Shown here piece by piece: positions 46,469 through 55,801 of a stretch of DNA of 64,000 nt. The translations under genes were made by a program, and so were the position numbers. The notes below the pieces were generated by a model. The model made no database searches, was not told the DNA's origin, and worked only from the letters and a program-made list of their open reading frames with translations. Each line of letters opens with the position of its first letter. The first letter of the stretch is position 1. The DNA comes from Burkholderia sp. TSV86 (lineage in GTDB: Bacteria; Pseudomonadota; Gammaproteobacteria; Burkholderiales; Burkholderiaceae), in the NCBI RefSeq assembly GCF_001522865.1, contig NZ_LOWB01000103.1, positions 93,784-157,783 of the forward strand, in the 5' to 3' direction.

Positions 46469-47397
46469 TTGACGAAGCCTTTCGCTTTCAGATAGCTCGC
46501 GGCGACGCCCGCGGCCGGCTCGCCGTTGATCTGAATCCGTGCATTGAGCGTTTGCAGCGTCTTCAGATCGAGGCTCGCGAATACGGGGCGCAGATAGTCG
46601 GCGATCTGCGGATGCGCTTTGAGCACGGCCTCGCGGATGATCGGCGCGGGCGCGTAGACAGGCTGCACGTGCTTGTCGTCGTCGAGCACGCTCAGGCCGG
46701 TTGCCGTGATGCCGCCGTCGGTGCCGTAGACCATCGCCGCATTCACGCCGTCCGTCTGCTGCGCGGCAGCCTTGATCGTCGCGGCGGTGTCGCCGCCCGA
46801 CAGTACGAGCAACTGCTCGGGCTTGAGCTTGAAGCCGTAGGTTTTTTCGAACGACGGCAGCGCGGATGCGCTGTTGACGAACTCGGCCGATGCCGCGAGT
46901 TTTACCTTGCCGCCCGTGCTCACCCATTTGCCGAAATCGCTGAGCGTGCTCACATGCTGCGCGTGCGCGACGGTGCTCAGCACCGCGATGCCCCACGTGT
47001 TGTTCGCGGGCGCGGGCGCGAGCCAGACGATCCGGTTCGCCGCGTAGTCGAGCTGTTTGGCGAGCGCATAGCCTTGCGCCGCGCTTTTCCACGCGGGATC
47101 GCCCGCTTTGTTGAAGAAGAACGCGGCGTTGCCGGTGTATTCGGGATACAGATCGATTTCGCCGGTCGTGAGCGCCTTGCGCACGATCGGCGTCGCGCCC
47201 AGGCCGATCTTGTCGACGACGGCGATGCCGTGCGCCTTCAGCACCTGCGCGATCAGATTGCCGAGCAGACTGCCTTCGGTGTCGATTTTCGACGAGACGG
47301 TCACCGTGTCGGCGGCGTGCGCGCCGCTCGCGGCAAAGACGAGCGCGGCGGCTGCCGCAGCGGCGCGCAGGGAATGGGTAAAGCGGGACATCTTCAT
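46465..47397 (-). CDS. Osmoprotectant-binding periplasmic protein (OsmF/YehZ-like)
   Basis: A 310-residue periplasmic protein with a Sec signal (SLRAAAAAAALVFAASGAHA, cleavage near residue 28). VSSKIDTEGSLLGNLIAQVLKAHG near 34-57 and IVRKALTTGEIDLYPEYTGNAAFFF near 69-93 are the betaine-binding family blocks (DLYPEYTG). MVYGTDGGITATGLSVLDDDK near 216-236 matches the quaternary-amine-binding lobe. ATG 47397 is used; a second Met is two codons later. First gene of the importer operon. The substrate is probably glycine betaine or a related compound; YehZ-type systems often have low affinity. Confidence 0.93.
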   Translation of the reverse strand: MKMSRFTHSLRAAAAAAALVFAASGAHAADTVTVSSKIDTEGSLLGNLIAQVLKAHGIAVVDKIGLGATPIVRKALTTGEIDLYPEYTGNAAFFFNKAGDPAWKSAAQGYALAKQLDYAANRIVWLAPAPANNTWGIAVLSTVAHAQHVSTLSDFGKWVSTGGKVKLAASAEFVNSASALPSFEKTYGFKLKPEQLLVLSGGDTAATIKAAAQQTDGVNAAMVYGTDGGITATGLSVLDDDKHVQPVYAPAPIIREAVLKAHPQIADYLRPVFASLDLKTLQTLNARIQINGEPAAGVAASYLKAKGFVK

Positions 47398-47754
47398 CAG
47401 ACTGAAACTCCGGTTGATTCTGTCAAGGCAGATGAAAGGATGCGACGGCATCGCCCCGCCGCGGCAAAGCAGGGCAAAATGGCTGATCGCAAGCGGCAAG
47501 GGTCCAAGTTACTTGAGCGCGCGCGCTTTGGCAAACCGGCTCGCTTGCCGATGCATCCCAAATGCGGCCTGCCGGGCACTGCGCAATTCATTCGGACAGC
47601 GATACAATCTGGCCGTCGGAGCCGGAATTCGGTTGGCCGGGCGCTGCGCCGGATTGCGTCGCTTGCGTCCCATGGTGTCGCGGCGAAAGTGGTTTTCCGC
47701 CGGCCTTTTCGCCGGTTGCAGTCAACTTGCCGTCAACGTCAAGGAGCGTTCATC
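47398..47754. other. Divergent promoter region between ABC importer and methyltransferase
   Basis: About 360 nt between divergent starts. No palindrome or clear promoter hexamers were found. Frames here are antisense-like. Confidence 0.5.
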
Positions 47755-48525
47755 GTGAGCAGCGATCCCCATGTCACGCGCCATCGCGCCCCGCAAAATA
47801 TCTACGATGACGCTTCTTTCTTCGAAGGTTATCGCGCGCTGCGGGAGGGCGACACCGGCCTGAACGGCGCGCTCGAGTTCCCCGCGCTCAAGCGCCTGCT
47901 GCCGGATCTGACGGGCCTTGCCGTGCTCGATCTGGGCTGTGGCTTCGGCGATTTCGCCCGCTACGCGCGGGCCCACGGCGCGGCGTCGGTCACCGCCATC
48001 GACATTTCGTCGCGCATGCTCGAGGCCGCGCGCGAGCGCTCCGACGATCACGCGATTGTCTATTTGCAGCGCTCGATCGAAACCTACCATGCGCCTGCGC
48101 GCGCGTTCGATCTCGTCGTGTCGTCACTTGCGCTGCACTATGTCGAGGATTACGCGGGCGTTGTCTCCCGCGTTTATGAGGCGCTGCGCTCGAACGGCCG
48201 TTTCGTGTTTTCGGTCGAGCATCCGGTTTGCACCGCGTATCCCGCCGGCTGGGTGCGCGACGACGACGGCCGCAAGCAGCACTGGCCTGTCGATCGCTAC
48301 CGGCAGGAGGGGCGGCGCGATACGCGCTGGTTCGTCGATGGCGTGGTCAAGTATCACCGGAGCATCGAGACCTACGTGAACACGCTGCTCAAAGCAGGCT
48401 TCACGCTCACGCATCTCGGCGAGCCCGCGCCCGTACCCGAAGCGCTGGCGGTGCGGCCCGATCTCGAATCGGAGTGCCGCCGCCCGCCGTTTTTGTTCCT
48501 CGCGGTGACGCGCGCGGGAACCTGA
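47755..48525 (+). CDS. Class I SAM-dependent methyltransferase
   Basis: A 256-residue cytosolic methyltransferase of the UbiE/Methyltransf_11 type. The N-terminal QNIYDDASFFEGYRALREG is common to this group. LAVLDLGCGFGDFARYARAHG near residues 56-76 is motif I, VTAIDISSRMLEAAR near 81-95 motif II, and FDLVVSSLALHYVED near 118-132 motif post-I/IV. The start is a GTG preceded by AAGGAG at the right distance. Substrate cannot be predicted. Divergent from the ABC importer. Confidence 0.9.
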   Translation: MSSDPHVTRHRAPQNIYDDASFFEGYRALREGDTGLNGALEFPALKRLLPDLTGLAVLDLGCGFGDFARYARAHGAASVTAIDISSRMLEAARERSDDHAIVYLQRSIETYHAPARAFDLVVSSLALHYVEDYAGVVSRVYEALRSNGRFVFSVEHPVCTAYPAGWVRDDDGRKQHWPVDRYRQEGRRDTRWFVDGVVKYHRSIETYVNTLLKAGFTLTHLGEPAPVPEALAVRPDLESECRRPPFLFLAVTRAGT

Positions 48526-48797
48526 GCGGGCGCATGGGTGATTCGGCAAACGGCCGGCGAATGCACGGCGCTGTTCCCGATGCTTGCATGCCATGCGTGT
48601 GACGGGCGGGTATCTGGCGGGCATCGCGCCTGCGTCGATTGCGCTCGTTTTCGTCTGACTTGTTCGAATAGAACATCCATCACGCCTGCGGCGCGCTCAT
48701 AGGCGCATTCAATTGGCCACGAAATTTTGTCTGTCTTTTAATGAACGTCCGCGCCCATGCCGTTTTGTCCGTTTCCCTCCCCACGCCGAGAGCAAAC

Positions 48798-48992
48798 ATG
48801 GCCCAGAACCGCGTCGACGAAATCGTTCAGGCAATCGCCTGCGAAACGCACACGCCCGCTGAAGCGGTGCTTCGGTTGTATGAAGAAACGCTCGCGGAAT
48901 ACAGCGAGGGCGCATTGATTCGCGATTATTTGACCGTGCTAGTCGCCAAGCGCGTGAGGCAGACCCTGCGGCTGCGCGATCAAGCGCATTGA
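48798..48992 (+). CDS. Small DUF3562-type protein
   Basis: A 64-residue acidic protein from ATG 48798 (GAGAG upstream); the frame also has an ATG at 48741 giving 83 residues, but the family starts near VDEIVQAIA. The sequence HTPAEAVLRLYEETLAEY and LIRDYLTVLVAKRVRQTLR fits DUF3562, a short all-helical family common in Burkholderia and of unknown role. Stand-alone gene. Confidence 0.75.
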   Translation: MAQNRVDEIVQAIACETHTPAEAVLRLYEETLAEYSEGALIRDYLTVLVAKRVRQTLRLRDQAH

Positions 48993-49595
48993 GCTGAGCG
49001 CCGGCACATGCGCGGCGCGCCTGCGCAGAGCGCTGATGCGTGATTAAGTTAAACGCTGAATACGTAACCGCGGATTCAGCGCGAGTTGATTCGACATCCC
49101 AACTATCCGAATGCTCGACGATGCCGAATCGCTGACGGCGCATGGACGTCTGCGGCCCGGCAGATCGTTCTTGACTATTCACAGCCCGCCACCTAGTGTA
49201 ATTTCGAAACCGCATGCCGCGCACCGTTGCTGCCGCGGCATCGATCGATAGCTGTTTTGCTTAAAGGGCCCATCATGTATGGGATGGTTGCTGCATTGAA
49301 ACAGACCGTGTCGTTCATTCGGTCTCGAGCCTCTGGTCATCCCAATTGCTTCGGTAACCCGTTGCGACAATTCACTGCTTCGCCGCATCGCCGCGCGAAG
49401 ACGGGTGACGCGCGCGCCAGTGCCGGCCGCCTTGTCGAACGGGCCGCTGTCTTGCGAATCGATCCGCTCGCTTCGTAACGATCCGTTGTCCGTTGGCCGG
49501 CATCGGCAAGCCGGGCTGGCTGCTTGAACCATCAGCGCTGTACGGCGTCCGCAGGGTGGGCTGCATGGGCCGCCGAGTTCGAATGGAGGTGTGCG
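48993..49595. other. Gene-free region
   Basis: About 600 nt, less GC-rich than average, with only short unconvincing frames. It ends with GGAGG at 49585-49589, the ribosome binding site of the decayed tail-sheath gene. It may be flanking remains of the same prophage. Confidence 0.5.
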
Positions 49596-50041
49596 ATGCC
49601 TGTTGCCGCACCTATCCCGGCGTCTACGTGCAGGAGATTTCGAGCGGCGTGCGCACGATCACTGGCGTTGCAACATCGATTGCCGCGTTCGTCGATTTCT
49701 TCGCCTCGGGACCGATGGACCGGGCCGTGCCAGTGTCCAGCTTCGCGGATTTCGAGCGCCAGTTCGGCGGCCTCGATGCGCGTAGCGAAGCAAGCTACGC
49801 GATTCACTAATTCTTTTTGAACGGCAGCACCGAAGCCTACGCCGTGCGTGTGTCGTCCGTTACGCCGGGCAATGCGGCGGTGGCGGCAGCGATCGCGATG
49901 GCGGCCGCGCCGGGCGATGCGCAGGAGGTGCTGACCGCGACGGCGGCCAGTGCCGGCATAAGCGGCAACGGCCTGCGCATCGATATCGATTACGACATGG
50001 CGGACCCCGGCACGCAGTTCAACCTGCGCGTCACGCAGCTC
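49596..50041 (+). pseudogene. Decayed phage-type tail sheath gene (N-terminal fragment)
   Basis: The start is ATG 49596 (MPVAA) with GGAGG upstream. Near codon 6 the frame breaks by one base, and the sequence continues as YPGVYVQEISSGVRTITGVA, then IAAFVDFFASGP and FADFERQFGGL, the N-terminus of contractile tail sheath proteins. At 49808-49810 a TAA interrupts YAIH-FFLNGS, where the family normally has Gln (CAA). Coding similarity resumes (AYAVRVSSV to QFNLRVTQLN) and stops abruptly at about 50041, exactly at the 3' end of the minus-strand Hsp70 gene. Three independent lesions make it non-functional. No other phage genes are adjacent. Confidence 0.85.
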
Positions 50042-52904
50042 AATCCCCGAGCAGCTTCAGCCCCGCCGGCAGCGATTCCCCGAACGCGCGGCCGGTATCC
50101 GCGTGATCGAGCGTCACGACCTCGCGCACCATCCGGCTCCACGCCTGCGGCGCATTCGCCGCCGCGAGCCGCCGCACGACGGTGTCGCGCGTGTCGAGCG
50201 GCAGGTCGCTCGAGCGGTCGCCCGTCATCCGTGCGATCTGCGCGGCGGCGAACGCGGCGGGCTCGACCTTCCTCCAATCGAGCGCGAGGATCGCGTCCAG
50301 CCAGCGGCTCGCGACCTCGGGCGGCACGACGCCGTGCGCGCTGCCGTACAGAGGACGCCGCGCGCCGATGCGACCGATCGCCCACCAGCACTGGGAGTTT
50401 TCGGCCGGCCGTTGCAGCCGCGCGAGCAGGCGCTCGCCGAGATCGATCTTGCGATCGACGGCCACGCGCTCCAGCGACGCGGACAGCCGGACCATATCCA
50501 TATCGCCGATCTTCGCCGGATCGAACGGCAGTTTGGGCCGCTTCGCGCGTGCCGCGTCCTGTAGCCACGCCATTGCATCGAGCACCTGATGCTGCGCGTG
50601 CTCGTCGAGCCCGCCCGCCGCGCGGCGCCACAGCGTCCACCATTCCGACCAGACGCGGCCTTCGTTCACGTACTGGATGCCGTCGTCGAACAGCGTCCAG
50701 AGTTGCGCGACGCGCCAATCGTCGAGCGGATAGCCGAAGCCGGGGCGCACGCAATAGCCGGCCAGATTCAGCCAGACGCGTTCATGATCCGCCGAGCGCC
50801 GGCGCCGGCCGTGACGCTCCCACAGCGCGCCGAACAACTCGCGCAGAATGGCGATGTCCCAGCTTTCGCGCGGCCCGAGCAGTTGTTCGAGCTGTGTGCG
50901 TAGCCGCCCGGTCTCCTTGCGCTCGACATTCGCTAGGCGCGCGCCGAACGACCGGTCGATCAATTCGATCGCCTTGTCGAGTTGCGCGCGCGGCGCCGCC
51001 GCAGGCGCGCAAGAGGCATCATCAGCGTCGGCGGCGCGCTCGCGCCGCAGCTGGAATTCGAGGTGCCAGCGTTGCGACGGGTCGTCGGTGGCGATGCAGT
51101 GCATGTCGAGCGTGCCGACTTCGGTCAGTGAAGTCGTCAGCCTGACGCGCTGCTCGCGCGCGCGATTCGCGTCGCGTTGCCCGACGACGGCCGCCACCGG
51201 CGGCAGGCGGACGAACTCGCCGGCCGTCAGCTCCGCGAGTTCGCCGGGCCGCCACGCGCGGTCGGCGACGGTCGACGCAAGATGGAAGCGCACCGGCTGG
51301 CCGAGCTGCAACGCGAACACGCGATCGTCGAGGCGCACCTCGCGGCCCTCGTCGGTGCCGCGCGGCAGCACGCATACGCCGCGCGGCGTATGCGTGCCGT
51401 TGCCGTCGTTGCCGCCGACGTTATCGTCGAGCACGAGAAAGTAGCTGCGCGGCGAGCCGCCGCCGATACGCGGCGCATGCCCTGCGCGGGCAAGCGCATA
51501 CGCCACCGCGCCGCGGGCGACGGCGACGTCCGGATGGTCGTTGTTCAGCACCTGCAACGGCTTGCCGCGCCAGCTGCCGAGCACGTCCGCGAGCCGCCCG
51601 GCGAGCGTCTTCGAGCGAAACACGCCGCCGTTGAGCAGCAGCGTATCGGGGATCGGCACCGCCGCGTCGGCGCACGCGGCGGCATCGGCAGCCGATGCGC
51701 CCGGCGCGCCGAGCGCATCGCGCGATTGGGCAGCCAGCCGGTTCAGGAACGCCGCGATATGCCGCGTAACGGCCGCATCGGCAGCATAGGGCAAGCCGAA
51801 CTCGACGAGCGCCGCGCGCGAGCGGCGCGGCAGGTCGCCCGCGCCGCCGGCCGGGAAAAACCCGTCGACGACGATCCGCTCGGCTTCGGCGCGGCTCAAC
51901 TGCGCCGTGCGTGCGCCGCCAACGAGCCGCGAGCCCGAGCCGAGCAGCGTGATGCCGACCGAATCGGGCGGCTCGTCGCCGAGCAGGCGCTCCTTCGCCG
52001 TGCGGCACCGCTCGACGAGCTGCGACAAACTCGCCGCCGACAGGCGCGCGCCGTCCTGCGCGATGCGCGTCTCGACGAGACGCGCGAGCGCGAGATCCAT
52101 GTTGTCGCCGCCGAGCATCAGATGATCGCCGACGCCGATGCGCGTCAATTGCGGCTCGCCGTCGTCGATCCGTACCTTGATCAGCGTGAGATCGGTGGTG
52201 CCGCCGCCGACGTCGCACACCAGCACGAGCCGCGTTTGCGCGAGCGATTCGCGCAACGTCGCGCGATGCCGATACAGCCAGTCGTAGAACGCCGCCTGCG
52301 GCTCCTCCAGCAGACGCAGCGCGGGCAGCCGCGCAAGCCGCGCGGCTTCGAGCGTGAGCGCGCGCGCGCCGTCGTCGAACGACGCGGGTACCGTCAGCAC
52401 GACGTCCTGATCCTCGAGCGGCGCGTGCGGAAACCGGCGGTTCCACGCTGCGCGCACATGCGCGAGGTAGCTCGCGCTCGCGGCCACGGGCGACACCTTG
52501 CGCTCGGCATCGGCCGCGCCCCACGGCAGAATCGGCGCGAGCCGGTCGACCGCCGCGTGCGACAGCCAGCTTTTCGCACTGGTCACGAGCCGCCCCGGCA
52601 CTTGCGCGCCGAGCGAGCGCGCCAGCGTGCCGATCACGGCGGGCGGGCGGCCGTTCGCGCCGCGCGCGGCGTCATTTTCGCCGTGCGCATCGGCGTCGCG
52701 CCACGGCAGCGTCAGCGCGCCGGGCGCGAATTCGTCCGGCGCCGGGTGATAGCGCGCGGACGGCAGCAGCGGCCGCGCGCCGATTTCGCCCGGCGCGACG
52801 AGCTGTTCGACGTCGAACACGCGGATCGCGCCGCCCGCCGCCTCGGCATAGGCGACCACGGTGTTGCTCGTGCCGAGATCGATGCCGACGATGAACGGTT
52901 TCAT
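50040..52904 (-). CDS. Hsp70-like ATPase with C-terminal DUF3731-type domain
   Basis: A 954-residue protein. Residues 1-400 are an actin-fold Hsp70 nucleotide-binding domain: IVGIDLGTSNTVVAY (phosphate 1), VVLTVPASFDD near 168-178, LLEEPQAAFYDWL, and VLVCDVGGGTTDLTLIKV (phosphate 2) near 228-245. LLLNGGVFRSKTL and DHPDVAVARGAVAYALA are the adenosine/connect regions near 422-470. The substrate-binding part is unlike DnaK, and residues from about 640 on form a helical domain (WLNLAGYCVRPGFGYPLDDWRV) typical of DUF3731. It begins 3 nt after the paralogous Hsp70 stop. Client proteins are unknown. Confidence 0.92.
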   Translation of the reverse strand: MKPFIVGIDLGTSNTVVAYAEAAGGAIRVFDVEQLVAPGEIGARPLLPSARYHPAPDEFAPGALTLPWRDADAHGENDAARGANGRPPAVIGTLARSLGAQVPGRLVTSAKSWLSHAAVDRLAPILPWGAADAERKVSPVAASASYLAHVRAAWNRRFPHAPLEDQDVVLTVPASFDDGARALTLEAARLARLPALRLLEEPQAAFYDWLYRHRATLRESLAQTRLVLVCDVGGGTTDLTLIKVRIDDGEPQLTRIGVGDHLMLGGDNMDLALARLVETRIAQDGARLSAASLSQLVERCRTAKERLLGDEPPDSVGITLLGSGSRLVGGARTAQLSRAEAERIVVDGFFPAGGAGDLPRRSRAALVEFGLPYAADAAVTRHIAAFLNRLAAQSRDALGAPGASAADAAACADAAVPIPDTLLLNGGVFRSKTLAGRLADVLGSWRGKPLQVLNNDHPDVAVARGAVAYALARAGHAPRIGGGSPRSYFLVLDDNVGGNDGNGTHTPRGVCVLPRGTDEGREVRLDDRVFALQLGQPVRFHLASTVADRAWRPGELAELTAGEFVRLPPVAAVVGQRDANRAREQRVRLTTSLTEVGTLDMHCIATDDPSQRWHLEFQLRRERAADADDASCAPAAAPRAQLDKAIELIDRSFGARLANVERKETGRLRTQLEQLLGPRESWDIAILRELFGALWERHGRRRRSADHERVWLNLAGYCVRPGFGYPLDDWRVAQLWTLFDDGIQYVNEGRVWSEWWTLWRRAAGGLDEHAQHQVLDAMAWLQDAARAKRPKLPFDPAKIGDMDMVRLSASLERVAVDRKIDLGERLLARLQRPAENSQCWWAIGRIGARRPLYGSAHGVVPPEVASRWLDAILALDWRKVEPAAFAAAQIARMTGDRSSDLPLDTRDTVVRRLAAANAPQAWSRMVREVVTLDHADTGRAFGESLPAGLKLLGD

Positions 52905-52907
52905 CGC

Positions 52908-54755
52908 TCAGGCGTTCGCGCCGCCGCGCACGTCGAACTCCACCTTCCAGCGTTCGTTCGTGCCGCTCGGCACCGCTTCGAGTTCGAGCGTGCCGGCCTC
53001 GGTGACGCGCGCATGCAGCTTGACCGGCACAATCTCGCCGGGCGTGCGTCCTTCGGGCGGCAGCGTGGCCTCGATCTGCTCAAGCTCTTGCAACTCGTCG
53101 GCAGACCAGAAATCGAGCAGCGTGCCGACCTGATCCTGGCGGCGCACCGACGAGCCGAAAAACCGGAATTGCACCGGCTCGCCGACCACCAGGCCGAATT
53201 CCTGCGGCGGCAGCGCCGCCTCCGAACCTTCCTCGATGCCGAACGGTGCGACGCAGAGGGCCTGAATCGGCGGCTCGAGCCCCGGCACCGCCGGCATCGC
53301 CGATTCGACCGCGACGTAGTACGCGCGCGCCGTGCCGCCGCGAATGCGCACGCCTTTGCCGCGCTTCACGTAACCGTAGTAGGCCGCGCCGCGCGCCACC
53401 GCGAGATCGAAATCGGCGCCGCCCAGCAGGCGGGCCGGCGCCGCGCCCTCGGCCGCGAGCCAGCCGTTGAGCGTGCTGAGCACGCGCTCGACGAGCAGCG
53501 GCGACTTGAACACGCCGCCGTTGAACAGTACGGCGCTCGGATGCAGAAAGCTTGCCGACGCGGGCTGCGCGTGCTGCGAGCCGTCGAGATCCGCGAGCGC
53601 GGCGACCTGGCGGCAGAGGAACGCCGCGAGGTGCCGCGTGATGCCCGCGTCTTGCGCATAGGGCAGGCCGAGCTGCGTCAAGCCCGCGCGCGTGCGGGCA
53701 ATGGGCCGCGCCGCCGCGTCGACTTGCGGGAAGAAGCCCTCCAGAATCGTCTGCGTCAACTCGGCGCGGGTCAGTTCGGTGCGAATCGAGCCGCCGATCA
53801 GCTTCGAGCCGCGGCTCGGCACGACGAGCGGCACCGCGTCCGCCGACGGATCGCCAAGCAGCGTTTCCTTCGCGCCGCGGCACGCATAGGTGAGGGCGCG
53901 CAACTGCCACGGGTCCGCCTGCGTGCCTTGCGCGGCCAGCTTGCGTGCGACGACATGCGCCAACGCCAGATCCATGTTGTCGCCGCCGAGCAGGATGTGC
54001 TCGCCCACCGCGACGCGGTGCAGCTCGAGGTTGCCGTCGCGCTCGACGACCGCGATCAGCGACAAGTCGGTCGTGCCGCCGCCGACGTCGACGACCAGGA
54101 TGATGTCGCCAACTCTCACTTCCTTTCGCCATGCGCCGCCGCTTTGCTGAATCCAGCTATAGAGCGCCGCTTGCGGCTCCTCGAGCAGCGTCATGCGCGC
54201 GCAGCCCGCCGCCTGCGCGGCCTCGGCGGTCAATTCGCGCGCGGCCGGATCGAACGACGCGGGGATCGTGACGGTGATGTCCTGTTGATCGAATGGCGCG
54301 TCGGGATGCGCATGATTCCACGCATCGCGCAAATGCGTCAGATAGCGCACCGAGCTGTCGAGCGGCGACACGCGCGCGACTTCCGGCGGCGCATCGCTCG
54401 GCAGGATGCCCGCGCGGCGATCGACGCCCGGATGGCACAGCCAGCTCTTCGCGCTCGACACGAGACGAATCGGCGTGCCCGCGCCGCGGCTGCGCGCCAG
54501 CTCGCCGACCGCGAAATCGCGCTCGGCCGCCCACGGCAGCGCGAGATCGCCCGGCGCAAGCTCGTTCGGGTGCGGCAGATACAGAAACGACGGCAGCAAA
54601 GACGGCGATTCGAGTGTGCCCGGCGCGACCAATTGCGTGATCGGCAGCACGCCGAGGTGAGTCTTCTCGCCGTCGCTGGCCGTGAGATCCACGTAAGACA
54701 GCGCGCAATGCGTGGTGCCCAGGTCGATGCCGATCGAATAACGCGGCTCGCTCAC
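52908..54755 (-). CDS. Hsp70-like ATPase (DnaK/HscC-related)
   Basis: A 615-residue Hsp70 homologue starting with GTG at 54755, inside the end of the DUF2760 gene. SIGIDLGTTHCALSYVD (phosphate 1), DITVTIPASFDPAARELT near 158-175, LLEEPQAALYSWI, ILVVDVGGGTTDLSLIAVVE near 219-238 and AVLFNGGVFKSPLLVERVL near 400-418 define the ATPase domain. Many blocks (SAKSWL, GGDNMDLALA, RGGTARAYYV) are shared with the downstream 954-residue protein, so the two arose by duplication. There is no DnaK-type EEVD tail. Probably acts with its neighbours. Confidence 0.93.
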   Translation of the reverse strand: MSEPRYSIGIDLGTTHCALSYVDLTASDGEKTHLGVLPITQLVAPGTLESPSLLPSFLYLPHPNELAPGDLALPWAAERDFAVGELARSRGAGTPIRLVSSAKSWLCHPGVDRRAGILPSDAPPEVARVSPLDSSVRYLTHLRDAWNHAHPDAPFDQQDITVTIPASFDPAARELTAEAAQAAGCARMTLLEEPQAALYSWIQQSGGAWRKEVRVGDIILVVDVGGGTTDLSLIAVVERDGNLELHRVAVGEHILLGGDNMDLALAHVVARKLAAQGTQADPWQLRALTYACRGAKETLLGDPSADAVPLVVPSRGSKLIGGSIRTELTRAELTQTILEGFFPQVDAAARPIARTRAGLTQLGLPYAQDAGITRHLAAFLCRQVAALADLDGSQHAQPASASFLHPSAVLFNGGVFKSPLLVERVLSTLNGWLAAEGAAPARLLGGADFDLAVARGAAYYGYVKRGKGVRIRGGTARAYYVAVESAMPAVPGLEPPIQALCVAPFGIEEGSEAALPPQEFGLVVGEPVQFRFFGSSVRRQDQVGTLLDFWSADELQELEQIEATLPPEGRTPGEIVPVKLHARVTEAGTLELEAVPSGTNERWKVEFDVRGGANA

Positions 54756-55336
54756 AGTTCCACCTCCGCCGGCGCGATGATCGTCGCATCGTGTCCCTTG
54801 TTGAGCTTGGGCAGCCGCACCGCGTCGACGCGCCAGCCGCGATGGCCGATGCTGCCGTGAAACGGCGGCGTGCCGACGACGTTGCCGGTCAGGCGGATCG
54901 CGGCGGCGTCGAACCCTTCGGGGATCGTCACGCGCGTGCCTTCGGCCTCGTCACGCACCGGGCGGATCGTGAAGTGCTCGCGCAGCGCCTTGCGGCAGCC
55001 GTCATGGACCAGGCGCGCCGCGGCGCCGATATCCGCGTCGGCGTAACCGGAGATGTCTTCCTCGACGAAATCGATCAGGCGCGCGTCGCGCTGCAGCAGC
55101 GCAAGCAGTTGCAGCGCGGTGTCCGGGCTGGCTTGCGCGATATCGGCGGGCGCAGGCGCGGCGGCGGGTTGAGCGGGCGTGACGGGCGCGGCGGCGGAAA
55201 CGGGCGCGGCGGCGTCGGCTTCGCCGTCGCGCAGCCGGCGGGCGCGGCTCGCGAGCGCGCGATCGCCGAGTACGGAAAAGAATAGGCCGAAGGCAAGTGA
55301 CAGCCTGCCGGCAAATGAAATGTTCGGTTCGGTCAT
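54752..55336 (-). CDS. DUF2760 protein, first gene of the Hsp70 pair operon
   Basis: A 194-residue protein. Residues 1-30 (ISFAGRLSLAFGLFFSVLGD) hold one hydrophobic stretch that may anchor it in the membrane. An Ala/Pro linker (about 40-70) leads to a conserved domain: ALQLLALLQRDARLIDFVEEDISGYADADIGAAARLVHDGCRKAL, then RLTGNVVGTPPFHGSIGHRGWRV and APAEVEL at the end, typical of DUF2760. GGAG lies about 11 nt before the ATG. Its stop overlaps the GTG of the Hsp70 gene. Function unknown; the fixed partnership suggests it is a cofactor or scaffold for the chaperones. Confidence 0.85.
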   Translation of the reverse strand: MTEPNISFAGRLSLAFGLFFSVLGDRALASRARRLRDGEADAAAPVSAAAPVTPAQPAAAPAPADIAQASPDTALQLLALLQRDARLIDFVEEDISGYADADIGAAARLVHDGCRKALREHFTIRPVRDEAEGTRVTIPEGFDAAAIRLTGNVVGTPPFHGSIGHRGWRVDAVRLPKLNKGHDATIIAPAEVEL

Positions 55337-55801
55337 CGGAAAAAAACTCCATTGGGCCCGCCGGTGGCGGGCTATTGCGCCAGCCCCGGAACGAACCGGG
55401 TCCGCCGGCGGCGGGCCTAGGTTCGGCCCGCTCCAGCCTCTCGTCCATCCGAGCCAGGCGGCGCAAAACCTCTATTTTGCCTTGATCTGATGTCGAGCCG
55501 GTCGCCGCGCGTATCGGCGTGCCCGTTCGCGCGGATTTCCACGGCCGCGCGAGGGCGATGCCGGCCGCGTGCATTCGGCCCGCCGGCCTGGATCTGCGCG
55601 GGGCGGCGCGCTATGCGGCGCAGGGCGGGCGGCGGCGTGCGGCGCACTGCCGCATGACGGCGCACCGCACGGCAAAGCGTGCGCCCGCAGCCGGCGCGTC
55701 CGGTGCGCGGCAGTGCAGCGCCGTGCATCACGCCGCGGTTTGCCGGCCGCGCCCGATCGGATATCTTCACGCGTATCAAGCCGACACCCCGGAAGACAAA
55801 C
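55337..55801. other. Divergent region between DUF2760-Hsp70 operon and hydroxyacid dehydrogenase
   Basis: About 465 nt. Contains a hairpin GCCCGCC-GGT-GGCGGGC at 55356-55372 in the DUF2760 leader and further GC-rich inverted sequences near 55390-55430. No coding frame with support. Confidence 0.55.
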
